This document shows positions 53,881 through 63,316 of a stretch of DNA of 64,000 nucleotides, piece by piece (position 1 is the first letter of the stretch; each line of letters opens with the position of its first letter). Position numbers and translations under genes: made by a program. Source of the DNA: Undibacter mobilis (GTDB lineage: Bacteria; Pseudomonadota; Alphaproteobacteria; Rhizobiales; Xanthobacteraceae); the NCBI RefSeq assembly GCF_003367195.1, contig NZ_QRGO01000001.1, positions 916,501-980,500 on the forward strand, read 5' to 3'. The notes below the pieces were generated by a model that saw only the letters and a list, made by a program, of their open reading frames with translations, searched no databases and was not told the origin of the DNA.

Positions 53881-54894
53881 TCAATGCACCTTCGGACCCT
53901 TGAGGAATTTGTTGCGGTCGGATGAATTCACTCGCACGTCGAAGGTGACGCCATCGCGATGCAACGTGAGCGGCACCTCGACGCCGGCAACGCCCAGCGC
54001 CCAGATGGCGCGATAAAGCTCGGCCAGAGTCGTGACCTTCTGACCCGCCACCGCCACGATCATGTCGCCGGTCTTGATCTCGACGCGCGATGCCGGCCCC
54101 TTGTCGGCGACGCCGACGACAACCAGTTGATCCTCGATCTCGGTGGTGAAGATGCCGAGCCACGGACGCACCGGACGGCTGACCCGACCGTATTTCGAGA
54201 GGTCGTCAAGGACAGGCTTCAACAGATCGATCGGGATCATCATGTTGAGATGCTCGCCCTGCCCGCCGCTTTCGCCGCCGGTCGCGCGCTCGATCTGCAG
54301 CGAGCCGATGCCGACAAGATCACCCCGCGCCGAGATCAGTCCGGTGCCGCCCCAATGCGGATGCGAGGGAAACGTGAAGATCGCGTCGTCGAGCAGATAC
54401 TCCCAGTAGCCGGCGAATTCCTGCCGGGCGGCCACGCGTGCCGCAAGCGATTGCTTGCGGCCACCCGCCGCGCCGATGACAACGCGATCGCCGAGATCGA
54501 CTTCGGCCGACGAGCCGAGTTCAAGCGCCGGCAGATTGGGCCGGCCGAGCGTCTGCACCAGGCCGAAGCCGGTTTCCTGATCGACGCCGAGCGGATGACC
54601 TTCCATGATGCGGCCATCCGACAGATGCAGCCAGATCGTTTCGGCTTCTGTGATGAGATAACCGACGGTGAGCACAAGGCCGTCGCCGATCAGCACGCCG
54701 TTGCCGGCACGTTCGACGCCGAGCGTGGTCGCCGTGAAGGCATCGTTCGGGATGATCGCGTGCAGGCCGACGATCGACGCCAGCGCGCGGTCGAGATCGA
54801 AAGCGTAATCCTCCGGGCGCGGCTGCACCCCGGGCGGCACCTTGAATTCCATCAGCGAAGCCATCGGCGGAAGTCCCTCTGTCTTCGTTTCCAT
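53881..54894 (-). CDS. HtrA/S1C-like PDZ protein with lost catalytic triad
   Basis: 337 residues. Trypsin-like domain of the DegP/HtrA type (about 40-225) and a C-terminal PDZ domain (P-W-L-G-I-F-T-T-E to V-P-L-T-L-H-R-D-G). The catalytic positions are replaced: V-L-T-x-x-H reads V-L-T-V-G-Y79, T-D-L-A reads T-G109-F-G, and G-N-S-G-G-P reads H-W-G-G-T-G near 180-185. No signal peptide. It keeps fold and peptide-binding domain but cannot be a classical serine protease. A chaperone, scaffold or sensor role is inferred. Confidence 0.8.
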   Translation of the reverse strand: METKTEGLPPMASLMEFKVPPGVQPRPEDYAFDLDRALASIVGLHAIIPNDAFTATTLGVERAGNGVLIGDGLVLTVGYLITEAETIWLHLSDGRIMEGHPLGVDQETGFGLVQTLGRPNLPALELGSSAEVDLGDRVVIGAAGGRKQSLAARVAARQEFAGYWEYLLDDAIFTFPSHPHWGGTGLISARGDLVGIGSLQIERATGGESGGQGEHLNMMIPIDLLKPVLDDLSKYGRVSRPVRPWLGIFTTEIEDQLVVVGVADKGPASRVEIKTGDMIVAVAGQKVTTLAELYRAIWALGVAGVEVPLTLHRDGVTFDVRVNSSDRNKFLKGPKVH

Positions 54895-54929
54895 ATAGGA
54901 ACGATGATAACCGCCGCCACAGGCTGCCG

Positions 54930-54948
54930 AAACCGCAAATTGCGGTTT
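54930..54948. promoter_or_regulatory. 19-bp palindrome between divergent genes
   Basis: AAACCGCAA (54930-54938), A, TTGCGGTTT (54940-54948). Perfect 9-bp arms, 36 bases upstream of the HtrA-like start and 96 upstream of the luciferase-like gene. A candidate shared operator. A GC hairpin followed by TTTT (54965-54987) lies next to it. Confidence 0.4.
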
Positions 54949-54964
54949 TACGCATAGCTGTCAT

Positions 54965-54987
54965 CGCCGGGCTTGACCCGGCGTTTT
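54965..54987 (+). terminator. Terminator-like hairpin upstream of the luciferase-like gene
   Basis: CGCCGGG-CTTGA-CCCGGCG followed by TTTT. No rightward gene lies upstream, so it would only matter for a leader transcript. It may equally be a remnant of the dispersed palindromes (TCATCGCCGGG). Confidence 0.4.
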
Positions 54988-55043
54988 ATGATGCCTTTGT
55001 AAGGAGCAGGTGTTCCCGCCGGCCTCGCGCCCTGAGAGAATTC

Positions 55044-56042
55044 ATGACCGCTCTTTCCGTTCTCGATCTGTCGCCCGTCGCGGCCGGCTCGACCGGCGCC
55101 CAAGCGCTGCGCAATTCCATCGATCTCGCGCAGCTTGCCGACAAGCTTGGCTATGTCCGCTACTGGGTGGCCGAACACCACAACATGCCGATGATCGCCT
55201 CATCGGCGCCCGACATCATGATCGGGCAGATCGCCGCAGCGACGCAGCGCATCCGCGTCGGTTCCGGCGGCGTCATGCTGCCCAACCACGCGCCCTTGAC
55301 GGTGGCCGAACGCTTCAAGGTGCTGGAGGCCTTGTTCCCGGACCGCATCGACCTCGGGCTCGGCCGCGCGCCGGGCACCGATCAGGTGACGTCCTACATG
55401 CTGCGGCGGCGCCAGAACGTCACCGAGGAAGACGACTTCCTCGATCGCTTCTCCGAACTGATGGCGCTGGAAACCCGGCAGTTTCCTGAAGGCCATCCGT
55501 TCCAGAAGGTGCGCGCCATGCCGGACGACGTGAAGCTGCCGCCTATTTTCCTGCTCGGTTCCTCCGATTACAGCGCGCAGCTCGCCGGCCAGATCGGCGC
55601 CGCCTTTGCGTTTGCGCACCACTTCGCGACCTTCCCGGCCGACGAGGCGATGCGTCTTTATCGCGAGAGCTTCAAACCGTCGGTGTCGCACGACAAGCCC
55701 TACGCCATTCTCGGCACCCATGTCGTCTGCGCCGACACCGACGAGGAAGCCGATCGTCTCGCCTCGACCGTCGATCTCAATTTGACCCGCCGCAACAAGG
55801 GCGAATTCCTGCCGCTCGCCTCGCCCGAGGAGTCTTTGGCCTATCAGTATTCGCCAGCAGAGCGGGCCCGCGTCGCGCAGAACCGCACCAAGCTCTCGGT
55901 TGGCTCGCCGGCAACCGTGAAGGCCAAGCTCGACGAATTGATCGCGGCAACAAAAGCCGACGAGGTGATGGTCACGACCATGATCTACGATCATCAGGCC
56001 CGCCGGCACTCATACGAATTGCTGGCGCCGCTGTTCGCCTAG
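55044..56042 (+). CDS. LLM-class flavin-dependent oxidoreductase (luciferase-like)
   Basis: 332 residues. Bacterial-luciferase-like TIM barrel: [38 protein letters not shown], which match the YhbW/MsnO8-like group. Uses reduced flavin and O2 on an unknown substrate. Single gene. Confidence 0.87.
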   Translation: MTALSVLDLSPVAAGSTGAQALRNSIDLAQLADKLGYVRYWVAEHHNMPMIASSAPDIMIGQIAAATQRIRVGSGGVMLPNHAPLTVAERFKVLEALFPDRIDLGLGRAPGTDQVTSYMLRRRQNVTEEDDFLDRFSELMALETRQFPEGHPFQKVRAMPDDVKLPPIFLLGSSDYSAQLAGQIGAAFAFAHHFATFPADEAMRLYRESFKPSVSHDKPYAILGTHVVCADTDEEADRLASTVDLNLTRRNKGEFLPLASPEESLAYQYSPAERARVAQNRTKLSVGSPATVKAKLDELIAATKADEVMVTTMIYDHQARRHSYELLAPLFA

Positions 56043-56043
56043 T

Positions 56044-56064
56044 CGTCATTCCGGCGGAATGACG
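56044..56064. repeat. Minimal copy of the TCATTCC palindrome
   Basis: CGTCATTCCG (56044-56053), G, CGGAATGACG (56055-56064): perfect 10-bp arms two bases after the luciferase-like stop. The shortest copy of this repeat family in the window. Confidence 0.65.
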
Positions 56065-56134
56065 GGAAAATTATCGCGTGCTAGAACGGCACCGCGGGCG
56101 ACAGACATTGCGCGCAATTTTCTGGAGGCTCCCC

Positions 56135-56806
56135 TTGGGTACCAAGCTCACGCTCACAGCCAGCGACAATCACACCTTGGGCGCCTATCGCGCCGACCCG
56201 ACGGGCACGCCCAAAGGCGGCATGGTCGTCATTCAGGAGATCTTCGGCGTCAACAAGAACATCCGCCACGTCTGCGACACGCTCGCCGAACACGGCTATG
56301 TCGCCATCGCGCCCGCGGTGTTCGACCGCTTCCAGCGCGACTTCGACAGCGGCTATTCGGCCGATGAGATCGCACACGCCCGCAGCTTTCTCGGCGGCCT
56401 CAACTGGGATCACATGATGGCCGACACGAGTGCGGCCAAGGACAATCTCAAGGGCGTCGGCCCGATCGGCATCATCGGTTTCTGCCTAGGCGGTTCGGTC
56501 GCCTTCCTCGGCGCGTGTCGCGTGCCGGGCTTCGCCGCGGCCGTGTCGTTCTACGGCGGCGCCATCGGCAAGTTCGCCGACGAGAAACCGAAGTGTCCGA
56601 TGCAAATGCACTTCGGCGAGAAGGACGAAAGCATTCCGATGTCCATGATCGAGGACATCAAAAAGAAGCAGCCGCACGCCGAGACTTATGTCTATGCAGA
56701 CGCGCCGCATGCTTTCTCAAACGAAGACCGTCCGAGCTTCCGCCCCGAGGCCGCCGACCTCGCCTGGAAGCGGACCTACGAGTTCCTGGCGAAGAATCTT
56801 AAATAG
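56135..56806 (+). CDS. Dienelactone hydrolase family protein
   Basis: 223 residues from TTG 56135, chosen because GGAGG lies at 56124-56128 and the family starts here. The frame is open further upstream without support. Catalytic Cys in G-F-C-L-G-G-S, Asp in E-K-D-E-S, His in A-P-H-A-F, the family triad. The G-G-M-V-V-I-Q-E-I-F-G-V segment holds the conserved Glu. Cleaves dienelactones or other lactones and esters. Confidence 0.87.
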   Translation: MGTKLTLTASDNHTLGAYRADPTGTPKGGMVVIQEIFGVNKNIRHVCDTLAEHGYVAIAPAVFDRFQRDFDSGYSADEIAHARSFLGGLNWDHMMADTSAAKDNLKGVGPIGIIGFCLGGSVAFLGACRVPGFAAAVSFYGGAIGKFADEKPKCPMQMHFGEKDESIPMSMIEDIKKKQPHAETYVYADAPHAFSNEDRPSFRPEAADLAWKRTYEFLAKNLK

Positions 56807-56871
56807 CGCTGACGGCTGAGGCGTGGCTTCAAACCGGCCTCATCCTGAGGAGCCCGCGAGGCGGAGATGAT

Positions 56872-57858
56872 CTAGAACCACCGCTCCTTGACGACGATGG
56901 TGTCGCCCGGCAGCAGCGGATAGTTCAACGGGACATTGCCCCGCATCTGCTGGCCCGGCGCATTGCGAGTCAGTTCGACGTTCTTCTTGGCGGCGCGCGC
57001 GCCGAAGCCGCCGGCAATCGCCACCGCGGTCTCAACCGTCATGTTGGCAACATAGGGATATTGGCCGGGCGTCGTCACTTCGCCGAGAATGAAGAACGGC
57101 CGATAGGCTTCGACTTCGACAGTGACATGCGGCTCGCGCACATAACCCTGGCGCAGCCGGTCGGCGATCGTCTTGGCCAAATGCTGGGTCGACGTGCCGC
57201 GCGCCGGCACCGTGCCAATCAGCGGCAGGTTCACATTGCCGCCGGCATCGACGGTGTAGCTGTTGGTGATGCCGTCCTGGCCGAACACCACGACGCGCAG
57301 CTTGTCACCGGAGTCGAGCGTGTAAGCGGGCGCTGCCGGCGACACCGCAGCATAGCCGTAGTTCGGCGCAGGCGCGGGAGCCGGAACATAAGGTCCGCCG
57401 CGCGGGGCAGCCATCCGCGGCGCCTGGGCCATCGCGGCCGGCGGCGGAGTGTATTGCGCCACATAAGGCTGCTGCACTGCCGGCTGCGTCGGCGCATAAG
57501 TTTCGGCCTTGCGGCTCGACGAGAATAGACCGCGGCCGGTCGCGGCTCTGGCCTGCGGCGGCTGTTGTTGCGGCTGCGGCGCATATTGCGGCTGCGCATA
57601 GGCCTGCTGCGCATAGGCCGCCGAACTTGAATACAGCGAGCGCGACGGCGCACCCGCCTGAACACCGTAAGGCTGGGTGTAGGTTTGCTGGGCCGGGCCC
57701 GGATAGGCCGGCGCTTGGGCATATTGCTGCTGCGTCACGATCGGCACCGGCTGGCCGGTCTGCGGATCGATGATGTACTGGACCTGAGCCGTTTTGCGCG
57801 CGCAACCGGCAGCCGCCAGAGCGACCATCAGCACGAGCAAAATCTTGGCATTCCGCAT
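56872..57858 (-). CDS. Polysaccharide export lipoprotein (Wza/BexD-like)
   Basis: 328 residues. Lipoprotein signal with A-A-G-C lipobox near residue 19. A long Q/A/P/Y-rich linker (about 25-150), then a Poly_export domain (L-D-S-G-D-K-L-R-V-V-V-F-G-Q-D) and an SLBB segment (F-I-L-G-E-V-T-T-P-G-Q-Y-P-Y). Forms an outer-membrane capsule or exopolysaccharide channel. No other polysaccharide genes are nearby, and the low-complexity linker is unusually long. Confidence 0.87.
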   Translation of the reverse strand: MRNAKILLVLMVALAAAGCARKTAQVQYIIDPQTGQPVPIVTQQQYAQAPAYPGPAQQTYTQPYGVQAGAPSRSLYSSSAAYAQQAYAQPQYAPQPQQQPPQARAATGRGLFSSSRKAETYAPTQPAVQQPYVAQYTPPPAAMAQAPRMAAPRGGPYVPAPAPAPNYGYAAVSPAAPAYTLDSGDKLRVVVFGQDGITNSYTVDAGGNVNLPLIGTVPARGTSTQHLAKTIADRLRQGYVREPHVTVEVEAYRPFFILGEVTTPGQYPYVANMTVETAVAIAGGFGARAAKKNVELTRNAPGQQMRGNVPLNYPLLPGDTIVVKERWF

Positions 57859-57972
57859 TGAAGCGAATCCGGGTCGCGAGACGAAATCGACGCCCGATTA
57901 GCGCTTTATATGGTTAAAAAAGTCTGACCTTTTCCCTCCCCCGGGATGGGGGAGGGTCGTAAGAGGTCCGGC

Positions 57973-58638
57973 TCAGGCTGTCGCCACGGCCTTCACCCCG
58001 GTGCCGATCGGGCAGGATACGCCGGTGCCGCCCAGACCGCAGTAGCCATAGGGATTCTTGGCCAGATACTGCTGGTGATAGTCCTCGGCGAAGTAGAACG
58101 GCGGCGCGTCCACGATCTCGGTCGTAATCGGCCGGTAGCCCTGCTTCTTCAACTCCGGCTCGTACATCGCCTTCGACGCCTCGGCGGCCGCCTTCTGCTC
58201 CGGCGAGAACGTGTAGATGCCGGAGCGGTACTGGGTGCCGATGTCATTGCCCTGGCGCATGCCCTGGGTCGGGTCATGGTTTTCCCAGAAGGTCTTGAGC
58301 AGGGTGTCGTAGGACACCTTCTTCGGGTCATAGACCACCAGAACCACCTCGTTATGGCCGGTGCGGCCCGAACACACTTCCTCATAGGTCGGGTTCGGGG
58401 TCAGGCCGCCGGCATAGCCGACCGCCGTGACGTGAATGCCGTCGCCCAGTTGCCAGAACTTGCGCTCGGCGCCCCAGAAGCAGCCGAGGCCGAACATGGC
58501 CTTCTCGGTCCCCTCCGGATAGGGGCCGGTGAGCGCATGGTGATTGACGAAATGCTCATCAGCGGTGGGGATCGCACTGGCGCGGCCGGGCAGCGCCTCG
58601 TCCTTCGAGGGCATGGAAACCTTCTTGAATCCGAACAT
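57973..58638 (-). CDS. msrA: Peptide methionine (S)-S-oxide reductase MsrA
   Basis: 221 residues. Catalytic C53 in G-C-F-W-G-A-E, and resolving cysteines near the C-terminus in [13 protein letters not shown]. The E-V-C-S-G-R-T-G-H segment is typical. Repairs oxidised methionine with thioredoxin. Single gene. Confidence 0.95.
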   Translation of the reverse strand: MFGFKKVSMPSKDEALPGRASAIPTADEHFVNHHALTGPYPEGTEKAMFGLGCFWGAERKFWQLGDGIHVTAVGYAGGLTPNPTYEEVCSGRTGHNEVVLVVYDPKKVSYDTLLKTFWENHDPTQGMRQGNDIGTQYRSGIYTFSPEQKAAAEASKAMYEPELKKQGYRPITTEIVDAPPFYFAEDYHQQYLAKNPYGYCGLGGTGVSCPIGTGVKAVATA

Positions 58639-58750
58639 GGTTTGGCTCTCCCGTCTTCGTTGCGCCCAATATAAGCACTCGCCCCCGGTTCCGGTACCGG
58701 AGGGTGATCACGAGGGTGACAGAGTGGCGTGATTGACGGCGCAGTGCCGG

Positions 58751-59068
58751 TCAGCGCGCATACCCAATCAAGGGCCTGCGCGGCCGGCCCAGCAGCATGA
58801 ACAGGATCGCCAGCACGCCAAGCACCGCCCAGCTCGGCCAGGACAGGAATGTCACCGTCACCGGGTCCCACAGCACGCCGCCGGCATAAGGCGACAACAA
58901 CGGCTTCAGCCCCGCCAGACTCTTGGGGCTCAGGAGCGTCCAAAGGTCGCCGACGCTGGTCAAAAACAGCCTGTTTCCGGCGATCGACTTGGTGCCGTCA
59001 TAGATCACCAGGACGAAGGCAGCGGCCAGGCCGAACAACCCAAGAGTGCGCAGCAAGAACTTGATCAT
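58751..59068 (-). CDS. Small membrane protein, two helices (function unknown)
   Basis: 105 residues from the ATG at 59068-59066. Two hydrophobic segments (about 5-25 and 80-96) flank a periplasmic-looking loop with W-T-L-L-S-P-K-S-L and L-L-S-P-Y. Ends in a basic tail. I do not recognise a specific family. Similar small proteins occur in related bacteria near unrelated genes. Confidence 0.65.
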   Translation of the reverse strand: MIKFLLRTLGLFGLAAAFVLVIYDGTKSIAGNRLFLTSVGDLWTLLSPKSLAGLKPLLSPYAGGVLWDPVTVTFLSWPSWAVLGVLAILFMLLGRPRRPLIGYAR

Positions 59069-59262
59069 GCGATGGTCACACAATGTAGGCGTGGCGACCG
59101 TCTCAACTAACCGCAACCGCCCGCGCCTTCAACCCTGCCGCTGCATTGCGGCATGCCCCCTTGTCTTGAGTTGCCGGGGTGCCTTCCGCTAGACCATACA
59201 CCAACAGCTTGGCCGCGGGCGCATCCGGGGAAAAGAAGCTGACCGCGTGTCATGGAGCGAAA

Positions 59263-61527
59263 ATGTCCAAACGTCCCCGTCCGACCTTCACCGAGCAGGA
59301 AGCCCTGCTGTTTCACAGCAGCGGCCGCCCGGGCAAACTGGAGATCGTCGCTACCAAGCCGATGGCCACCCAGCGCGACCTGTCGCTGGCCTATTCCCCG
59401 GGCGTCGCGGTGCCCGTGCTGGCCATCGCCGACGATCCGCAGAAGGCATATGACCTCACCACCAAGGGCAATTTCGTTGCCGTCATCACCAATGGCACGG
59501 CCATTCTCGGCCTCGGCAATCGCGGCGCGTTGGCGGCCAAGCCGGTGATGGAAGGCAAGTCGGTGCTGTTCAAGCGCTTCGCCGACATCGATTCCATCGA
59601 CCTCGAAGTCTCGACCGAAGACCCGGACGAATTCATCAACTGCGTCAAATTCCTCGGCGCCGGCTGGGGCGGCATCAATCTCGAGGACATCAAGGCGCCC
59701 GAGTGTTTCATCATCGAGCAGAAACTGCGCGAATTGATGGACATCCCCGTCTTCCATGACGACCAGCACGGGACAGCCATCATCTCCGCCGCCGGTCTCA
59801 TCAATGCGCTGGAAATGACCGGCCGCGACATCAAGAGCACCAAGCTGGTGTGCAACGGCGCTGGCGCCGCCGGTATTGCCTGCCTCGAACTCTTGCGCGC
59901 CATCGGTTTCCCGCCGAACAACCTCATCCTCTGCGACACCAAGGGCGTCATCTACAAAGGCCGCACCGACGGCATGAACCAGTGGAAGTCGGGCTATGCG
60001 GTCGAGACCGAGGCCCGCACGCTGGAAGACGCGCTCAAGGGCGCCGACGTGTTCTACGGCCTGTCGGCCAAGGGCGCGGTGACCAAGGAAATGGTCAAGT
60101 CGATGGCGGCCAAGCCCATCATCTTCGCCATGGCCAACCCCGATCCCGAAATCACAGCCGAGGAAGTCGCCGAAGTGCGCGACGACGCCATCATGGCGAC
60201 CGGGCGTTCGGACTATCCGAACCAGATCAACAACGTGCTCGGCTTCCCCTTCATCTTCCGCGGCGCGCTCGACGTGCGCGCCTCGACCATCAACATGGAG
60301 ATGAAGATTGCCGCTGCGCGGGCGCTCGCCGAACTCGCGCGCGAGGATGTGCCGGACGAAGTGGCGGCGACCTACGGCACGCGCCTCAAGTTCGGCCCGG
60401 AATACATCATCCCGACGCCGTTCGATCCGCGCCTGATGTCATCCATTCCGCCCGCAGTGGCCCAGGCGGCGATGGACACCGGCGTCGCGCGCAAGCCGAT
60501 CGAGGACATGGAAGCCTACAAGCACCAGCTCAACGCCCGCCGCGATCCGATCGCCGGCACGCTGCAGCAGGTCTATACCAAGCTGCGCCGTTCGCCGAAG
60601 CGCGTCGCCTTTGCCGAGGGCGAGGAGGAGCAGGTCATCCGCGCCGCCGCGTCCTTCGTGGCGCAGGGGCTCGGCACCGCTCTGCTGGTCGGCCGCGAGG
60701 ATCGCGTCAAGGCAACCGCAACCGAAGCCGGCATCGAGCTCGGCGACGGCATTGAAATCATCAATGCGCGGCTGTCGAACCGCAATGGCGTCTACATCAA
60801 CTATCTCTACGAGCGCCTGCAGCGTCACGGCTTCCTGCTGCGCGACGTGCAGCGGCTGGTGAACACCGACCGCAACCATTTCGCGTCGCTGATGGTGGCC
60901 AATGGCGATGCCGATGCCATGGTGACCGGGGTGACGCGCAATTTCTCGGTGGCGCTGGAAGATGTCCGCCGCGTCATCGACCCCAAACCCGGCCATCGCG
61001 TCATCGGCGTTTCGCTGGTGGTGGCGCGCGGCCGCACCGTCCTGGTGGCCGATACCGCGATTACCGAGCTGCCGACCGGCGAGGAACTCGCCGAGATTGC
61101 CATTGAGGCGGCCGGCGTCGCCAAGCGCTTCGGCTACGTGCCGCGCGTCGGCATGCTGGCGTTCTCGACCTTCGGCCATCCGGCCGGCGAGCGCTCGGAG
61201 AAGGTGATCGAGGCGGTCAAGATCCTCGACCAGCGTCGTGTCGATTTCGAATATGAAGGCGACATGGCCGCCGACGTCGCGCTCAATCCGGACCTTGCCG
61301 CGGCCTACCCGTTCAATCGCCTGTCGGGCCCGGCCAACGTGCTGGTCATGCCGGCGTTCCACTCGGCGTCGATCTCGACCAAGATGCTGCAGGAACTCGG
61401 CGGCGCCACCGTTATCGGCCCGCTGCTGGTCGGCCTCGACCGTCCGGTGCAACTCGTCCAGCTCGGCGCCAAGGACACGCAGATCGTCAATATGGCGGCG
61501 CTCGCCGCGTTCAATGTGAGCGGCTGA
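59263..61527 (+). CDS. maeB: Malic enzyme with C-terminal phosphotransacetylase-like domain (MaeB type)
   Basis: 754 residues from ATG 59263, with GGAG upstream. N-terminal malic enzyme part (about 1-430): catalytic Y-S-P-G-V-A, E-D-I-K-A-P-E-C-F, D-D-Q-H-G-T-A and the NAD(P) motif G-A-G-A-A-G. The C-terminal 320 residues resemble phosphotransacetylase (R-V-A-F-A-E-G-E-E-E-Q-V, R-N-F-S-V-A-L-E-D) but in this fusion type act as a regulatory domain. Converts malate to pyruvate and CO2 with NAD(P). Confidence 0.95.
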   Translation: MSKRPRPTFTEQEALLFHSSGRPGKLEIVATKPMATQRDLSLAYSPGVAVPVLAIADDPQKAYDLTTKGNFVAVITNGTAILGLGNRGALAAKPVMEGKSVLFKRFADIDSIDLEVSTEDPDEFINCVKFLGAGWGGINLEDIKAPECFIIEQKLRELMDIPVFHDDQHGTAIISAAGLINALEMTGRDIKSTKLVCNGAGAAGIACLELLRAIGFPPNNLILCDTKGVIYKGRTDGMNQWKSGYAVETEARTLEDALKGADVFYGLSAKGAVTKEMVKSMAAKPIIFAMANPDPEITAEEVAEVRDDAIMATGRSDYPNQINNVLGFPFIFRGALDVRASTINMEMKIAAARALAELAREDVPDEVAATYGTRLKFGPEYIIPTPFDPRLMSSIPPAVAQAAMDTGVARKPIEDMEAYKHQLNARRDPIAGTLQQVYTKLRRSPKRVAFAEGEEEQVIRAAASFVAQGLGTALLVGREDRVKATATEAGIELGDGIEIINARLSNRNGVYINYLYERLQRHGFLLRDVQRLVNTDRNHFASLMVANGDADAMVTGVTRNFSVALEDVRRVIDPKPGHRVIGVSLVVARGRTVLVADTAITELPTGEELAEIAIEAAGVAKRFGYVPRVGMLAFSTFGHPAGERSEKVIEAVKILDQRRVDFEYEGDMAADVALNPDLAAAYPFNRLSGPANVLVMPAFHSASISTKMLQELGGATVIGPLLVGLDRPVQLVQLGAKDTQIVNMAALAAFNVSG

Positions 61528-61536
61528 GAGGAAGCG

Positions 61537-62433
61537 ATGGCCCACCCCACCCTTTCAGGCGTGATCGCCGCGATCGCCACGCCGCTCGACGACAAACTCT
61601 CGCCGGATATCCCGCGCGCCATGAAGCTGGCGCGCTGGCTGCTCGACAATGGCTGCGACGGGCTCAACGTGCTCGGCTCGACCGGCGAGGCCACCTCGTT
61701 CTCGGTCGAGGAACGCAAGGCGGTCATGACCGCCTACAAAACCAACGACCTGCCGCTGGACCGCCTGATGGTGGGTACGGGAGCCGCGTCGATTGCCGAT
61801 GCCATGACGCTCACGCGTCACGCCGCCGAACTCGGCTTCGCTGGCGCGCTGGTGCTGCCACCATTTTACTACAAGGGCGTTCCGGATGACGGGCTCGTCG
61901 CCTATATCGGCGCGCTCGTTGACGCGACCGCCAGCCAGAAGCTGCCAATCTATCTCTACCATTACCCGCAGCTCTCCGGGGTGCCGTGGCATGTCGAACT
62001 GATCAAGCGCCTGCGCCAGAGCTTCCCCGGCCGCATTGTCGGTCTGAAGGACTCCTCGGGCGACATAGCCTATGCGCGCTCGGTGGCGGCGATCGCCAAG
62101 GACTTCGCCACCTTCCCCTCGACCGAGGCCTGCCTGCTCGATGCCCGCAAAGGCGAATTCGCCGGCTGCATCTCGGCGACGGCGAACGTCAATGCCGACC
62201 TGTGCCAGCGCGCCTGGAAGGACGGCGACGCCGCTGCGCATGACAACGCAGTCGCGATCCGCAAATTGTTCGAGGGCCGGCCGCTGGTGCCGGGCGTCAA
62301 GACTCTGCTCGGCCATATCCATGGCGATGCGACTTTGGCCCGCGTCCGCCCGCCATTTGCCGCCGTTTCCGTCGCCGATCGCACCGCCATTACTGCCGGC
62401 TACGACGCGATCCGGACCAAAAACGGCGCCTAA
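61537..62433 (+). CDS. Dihydrodipicolinate synthase-family aldolase (DapA-like)
   Basis: 298 residues. (Beta/alpha)8 barrel with G-S-T-G-E at 47-51, Tyr at 141 in Y-H-Y-P, and Schiff-base K171 in G-L-K-D-S-S. These match the NAL/DHDPS family. The Y-H-Y-P variant and absence of other lysine genes suggest a pyruvate- or 2-keto-acid aldolase rather than true DapA. Nine bases after maeB, so likely co-transcribed. Confidence 0.87.
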   Translation: MAHPTLSGVIAAIATPLDDKLSPDIPRAMKLARWLLDNGCDGLNVLGSTGEATSFSVEERKAVMTAYKTNDLPLDRLMVGTGAASIADAMTLTRHAAELGFAGALVLPPFYYKGVPDDGLVAYIGALVDATASQKLPIYLYHYPQLSGVPWHVELIKRLRQSFPGRIVGLKDSSGDIAYARSVAAIAKDFATFPSTEACLLDARKGEFAGCISATANVNADLCQRAWKDGDAAAHDNAVAIRKLFEGRPLVPGVKTLLGHIHGDATLARVRPPFAAVSVADRTAITAGYDAIRTKNGA

Positions 62434-62463
62434 GGGGCTCAAACCGCTGCCATTTCTCGGGCG

Positions 62464-62492
62464 TTGACGCCCGGGCGGAGGCCAACTATAAG
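62464..62492 (+). promoter_or_regulatory. rpsT: Sigma70 promoter of rpsT
   Basis: TTGACG (62464-62469), 17-base spacer, TATAAG (62487-62492), near consensus. The predicted transcript starts near 62499. Confidence 0.75.
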
Positions 62493-62503
62493 CCACGCCC
62501 AAT

Positions 62504-62524
62504 GGGGCCGGATTTTCCGGCCCC
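62504..62524 (+). promoter_or_regulatory. GC-rich hairpin at the 5' end of the rpsT leader
   Basis: GGGGCCGG (62504-62511), loop ATTTT, CCGGCCCC (62517-62524): an 8-bp GC stem at about +6 of the predicted transcript. It is too close to the start for a classical attenuator. It may protect the 5' end or help S20 feedback. Confidence 0.5.
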
Positions 62525-62611
62525 GCTTATTCTTGCACAGACCGGCTCGCGAGCGCGGCACTTCTTCCGCCGCATGCGGCCAGTCGCGTTAGAGACCGAA
62601 CGAGATTTAAG

Positions 62612-62878
62612 ATGGCCAACACAAAGTCCGCCCGCAAGGCGACCCGCAAGATCGCGCGCCGCACCGAGATCAACAAGGCGCGTCGCACCATCCTGCGCAA
62701 CTCAGTGCGCAAGGTTGAAGAAGCGATCACTGCCGGCGACCGCACCGCGGCCGCCGAAGCACTCAAGTCTGCGGAGCCCGCGATCATGCGTGCGGCGCAG
62801 CGCGGCACCGTTCACAAGAACACAGCCAGCCGCAAGGTCTCGCGCCTCACGCACGCGATCGCCAAGCTCGGCAAATAA
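62612..62878 (+). CDS. rpsT: 30S ribosomal protein S20
   Basis: 88 residues. Typical S20: [13 protein letters not shown] start ([12 protein letters not shown]), all helical, very basic, ends [13 protein letters not shown]. In many rhizobia rpsT is next to dnaA, which would lie right of the window. Good promoter, leader hairpin and terminator around it. SD is weak. Confidence 0.97.
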   Translation: MANTKSARKATRKIARRTEINKARRTILRNSVRKVEEAITAGDRTAAAEALKSAEPAIMRAAQRGTVHKNTASRKVSRLTHAIAKLGK

Positions 62879-62900
62879 GATACCGCAGTGCCGCGCTCGG

Positions 62901-62924
62901 ATGAGCCGAGTTCGCTCGGCTCAT
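62901..62924 (+). terminator. rpsT: UUCG hairpin terminator of rpsT
   Basis: ATGAGCCGAG (62901-62910), TTCG, CTCGGCTCAT (62915-62924): a perfect 10-bp stem with the very stable UUCG loop, 22 bases after the stop. Only TTAAA follows, so release may be Rho-assisted. Confidence 0.75.
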
Positions 62925-63276
62925 TAAACGGCACGCGGTCGCTACCGCCGCAGCAATACAACGCGAAAGGCTCAACGCCGCCTGAAGTGGCGTTCGCTAC
63001 CGCGAAATTGCTTGGCGCCTTTTCTGAAAATCGAAGACAATGACTTTGCGCGGACGCTGGCGGCGTTCCGCGCTTGCGCGCGTTCGTCCAACTGTCATCG
63101 ACATGTCAGACAGTTATGGGCGTCAAGTATTTTCAGCGCTTTTTGCAAATCCGTTTTTCGCAAAACAAACAATCTCAACACCTTTTTGTCGGGGTTACCC
63201 TGCATTGCCGCTCAAAAAATTGAGCGCTCACATAACGACTTACACCGAATAAGGCGACGAGGACCCGGAAATGCCT

Positions 63277-63316
63277 GCGCCGCAGTCATTGCCGCGACGG
63301 CGCGATCGTTTTTTTT
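63277..63316 (+). terminator. Intrinsic-terminator-like site
   Basis: GCGCCG (63277-63282) and CGGCGC (63298-63303) form a 6-bp stem, and eight T follow at 63309-63316. With no gene in the 400 bases upstream it suggests a short RNA ends here. Confidence 0.45.
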
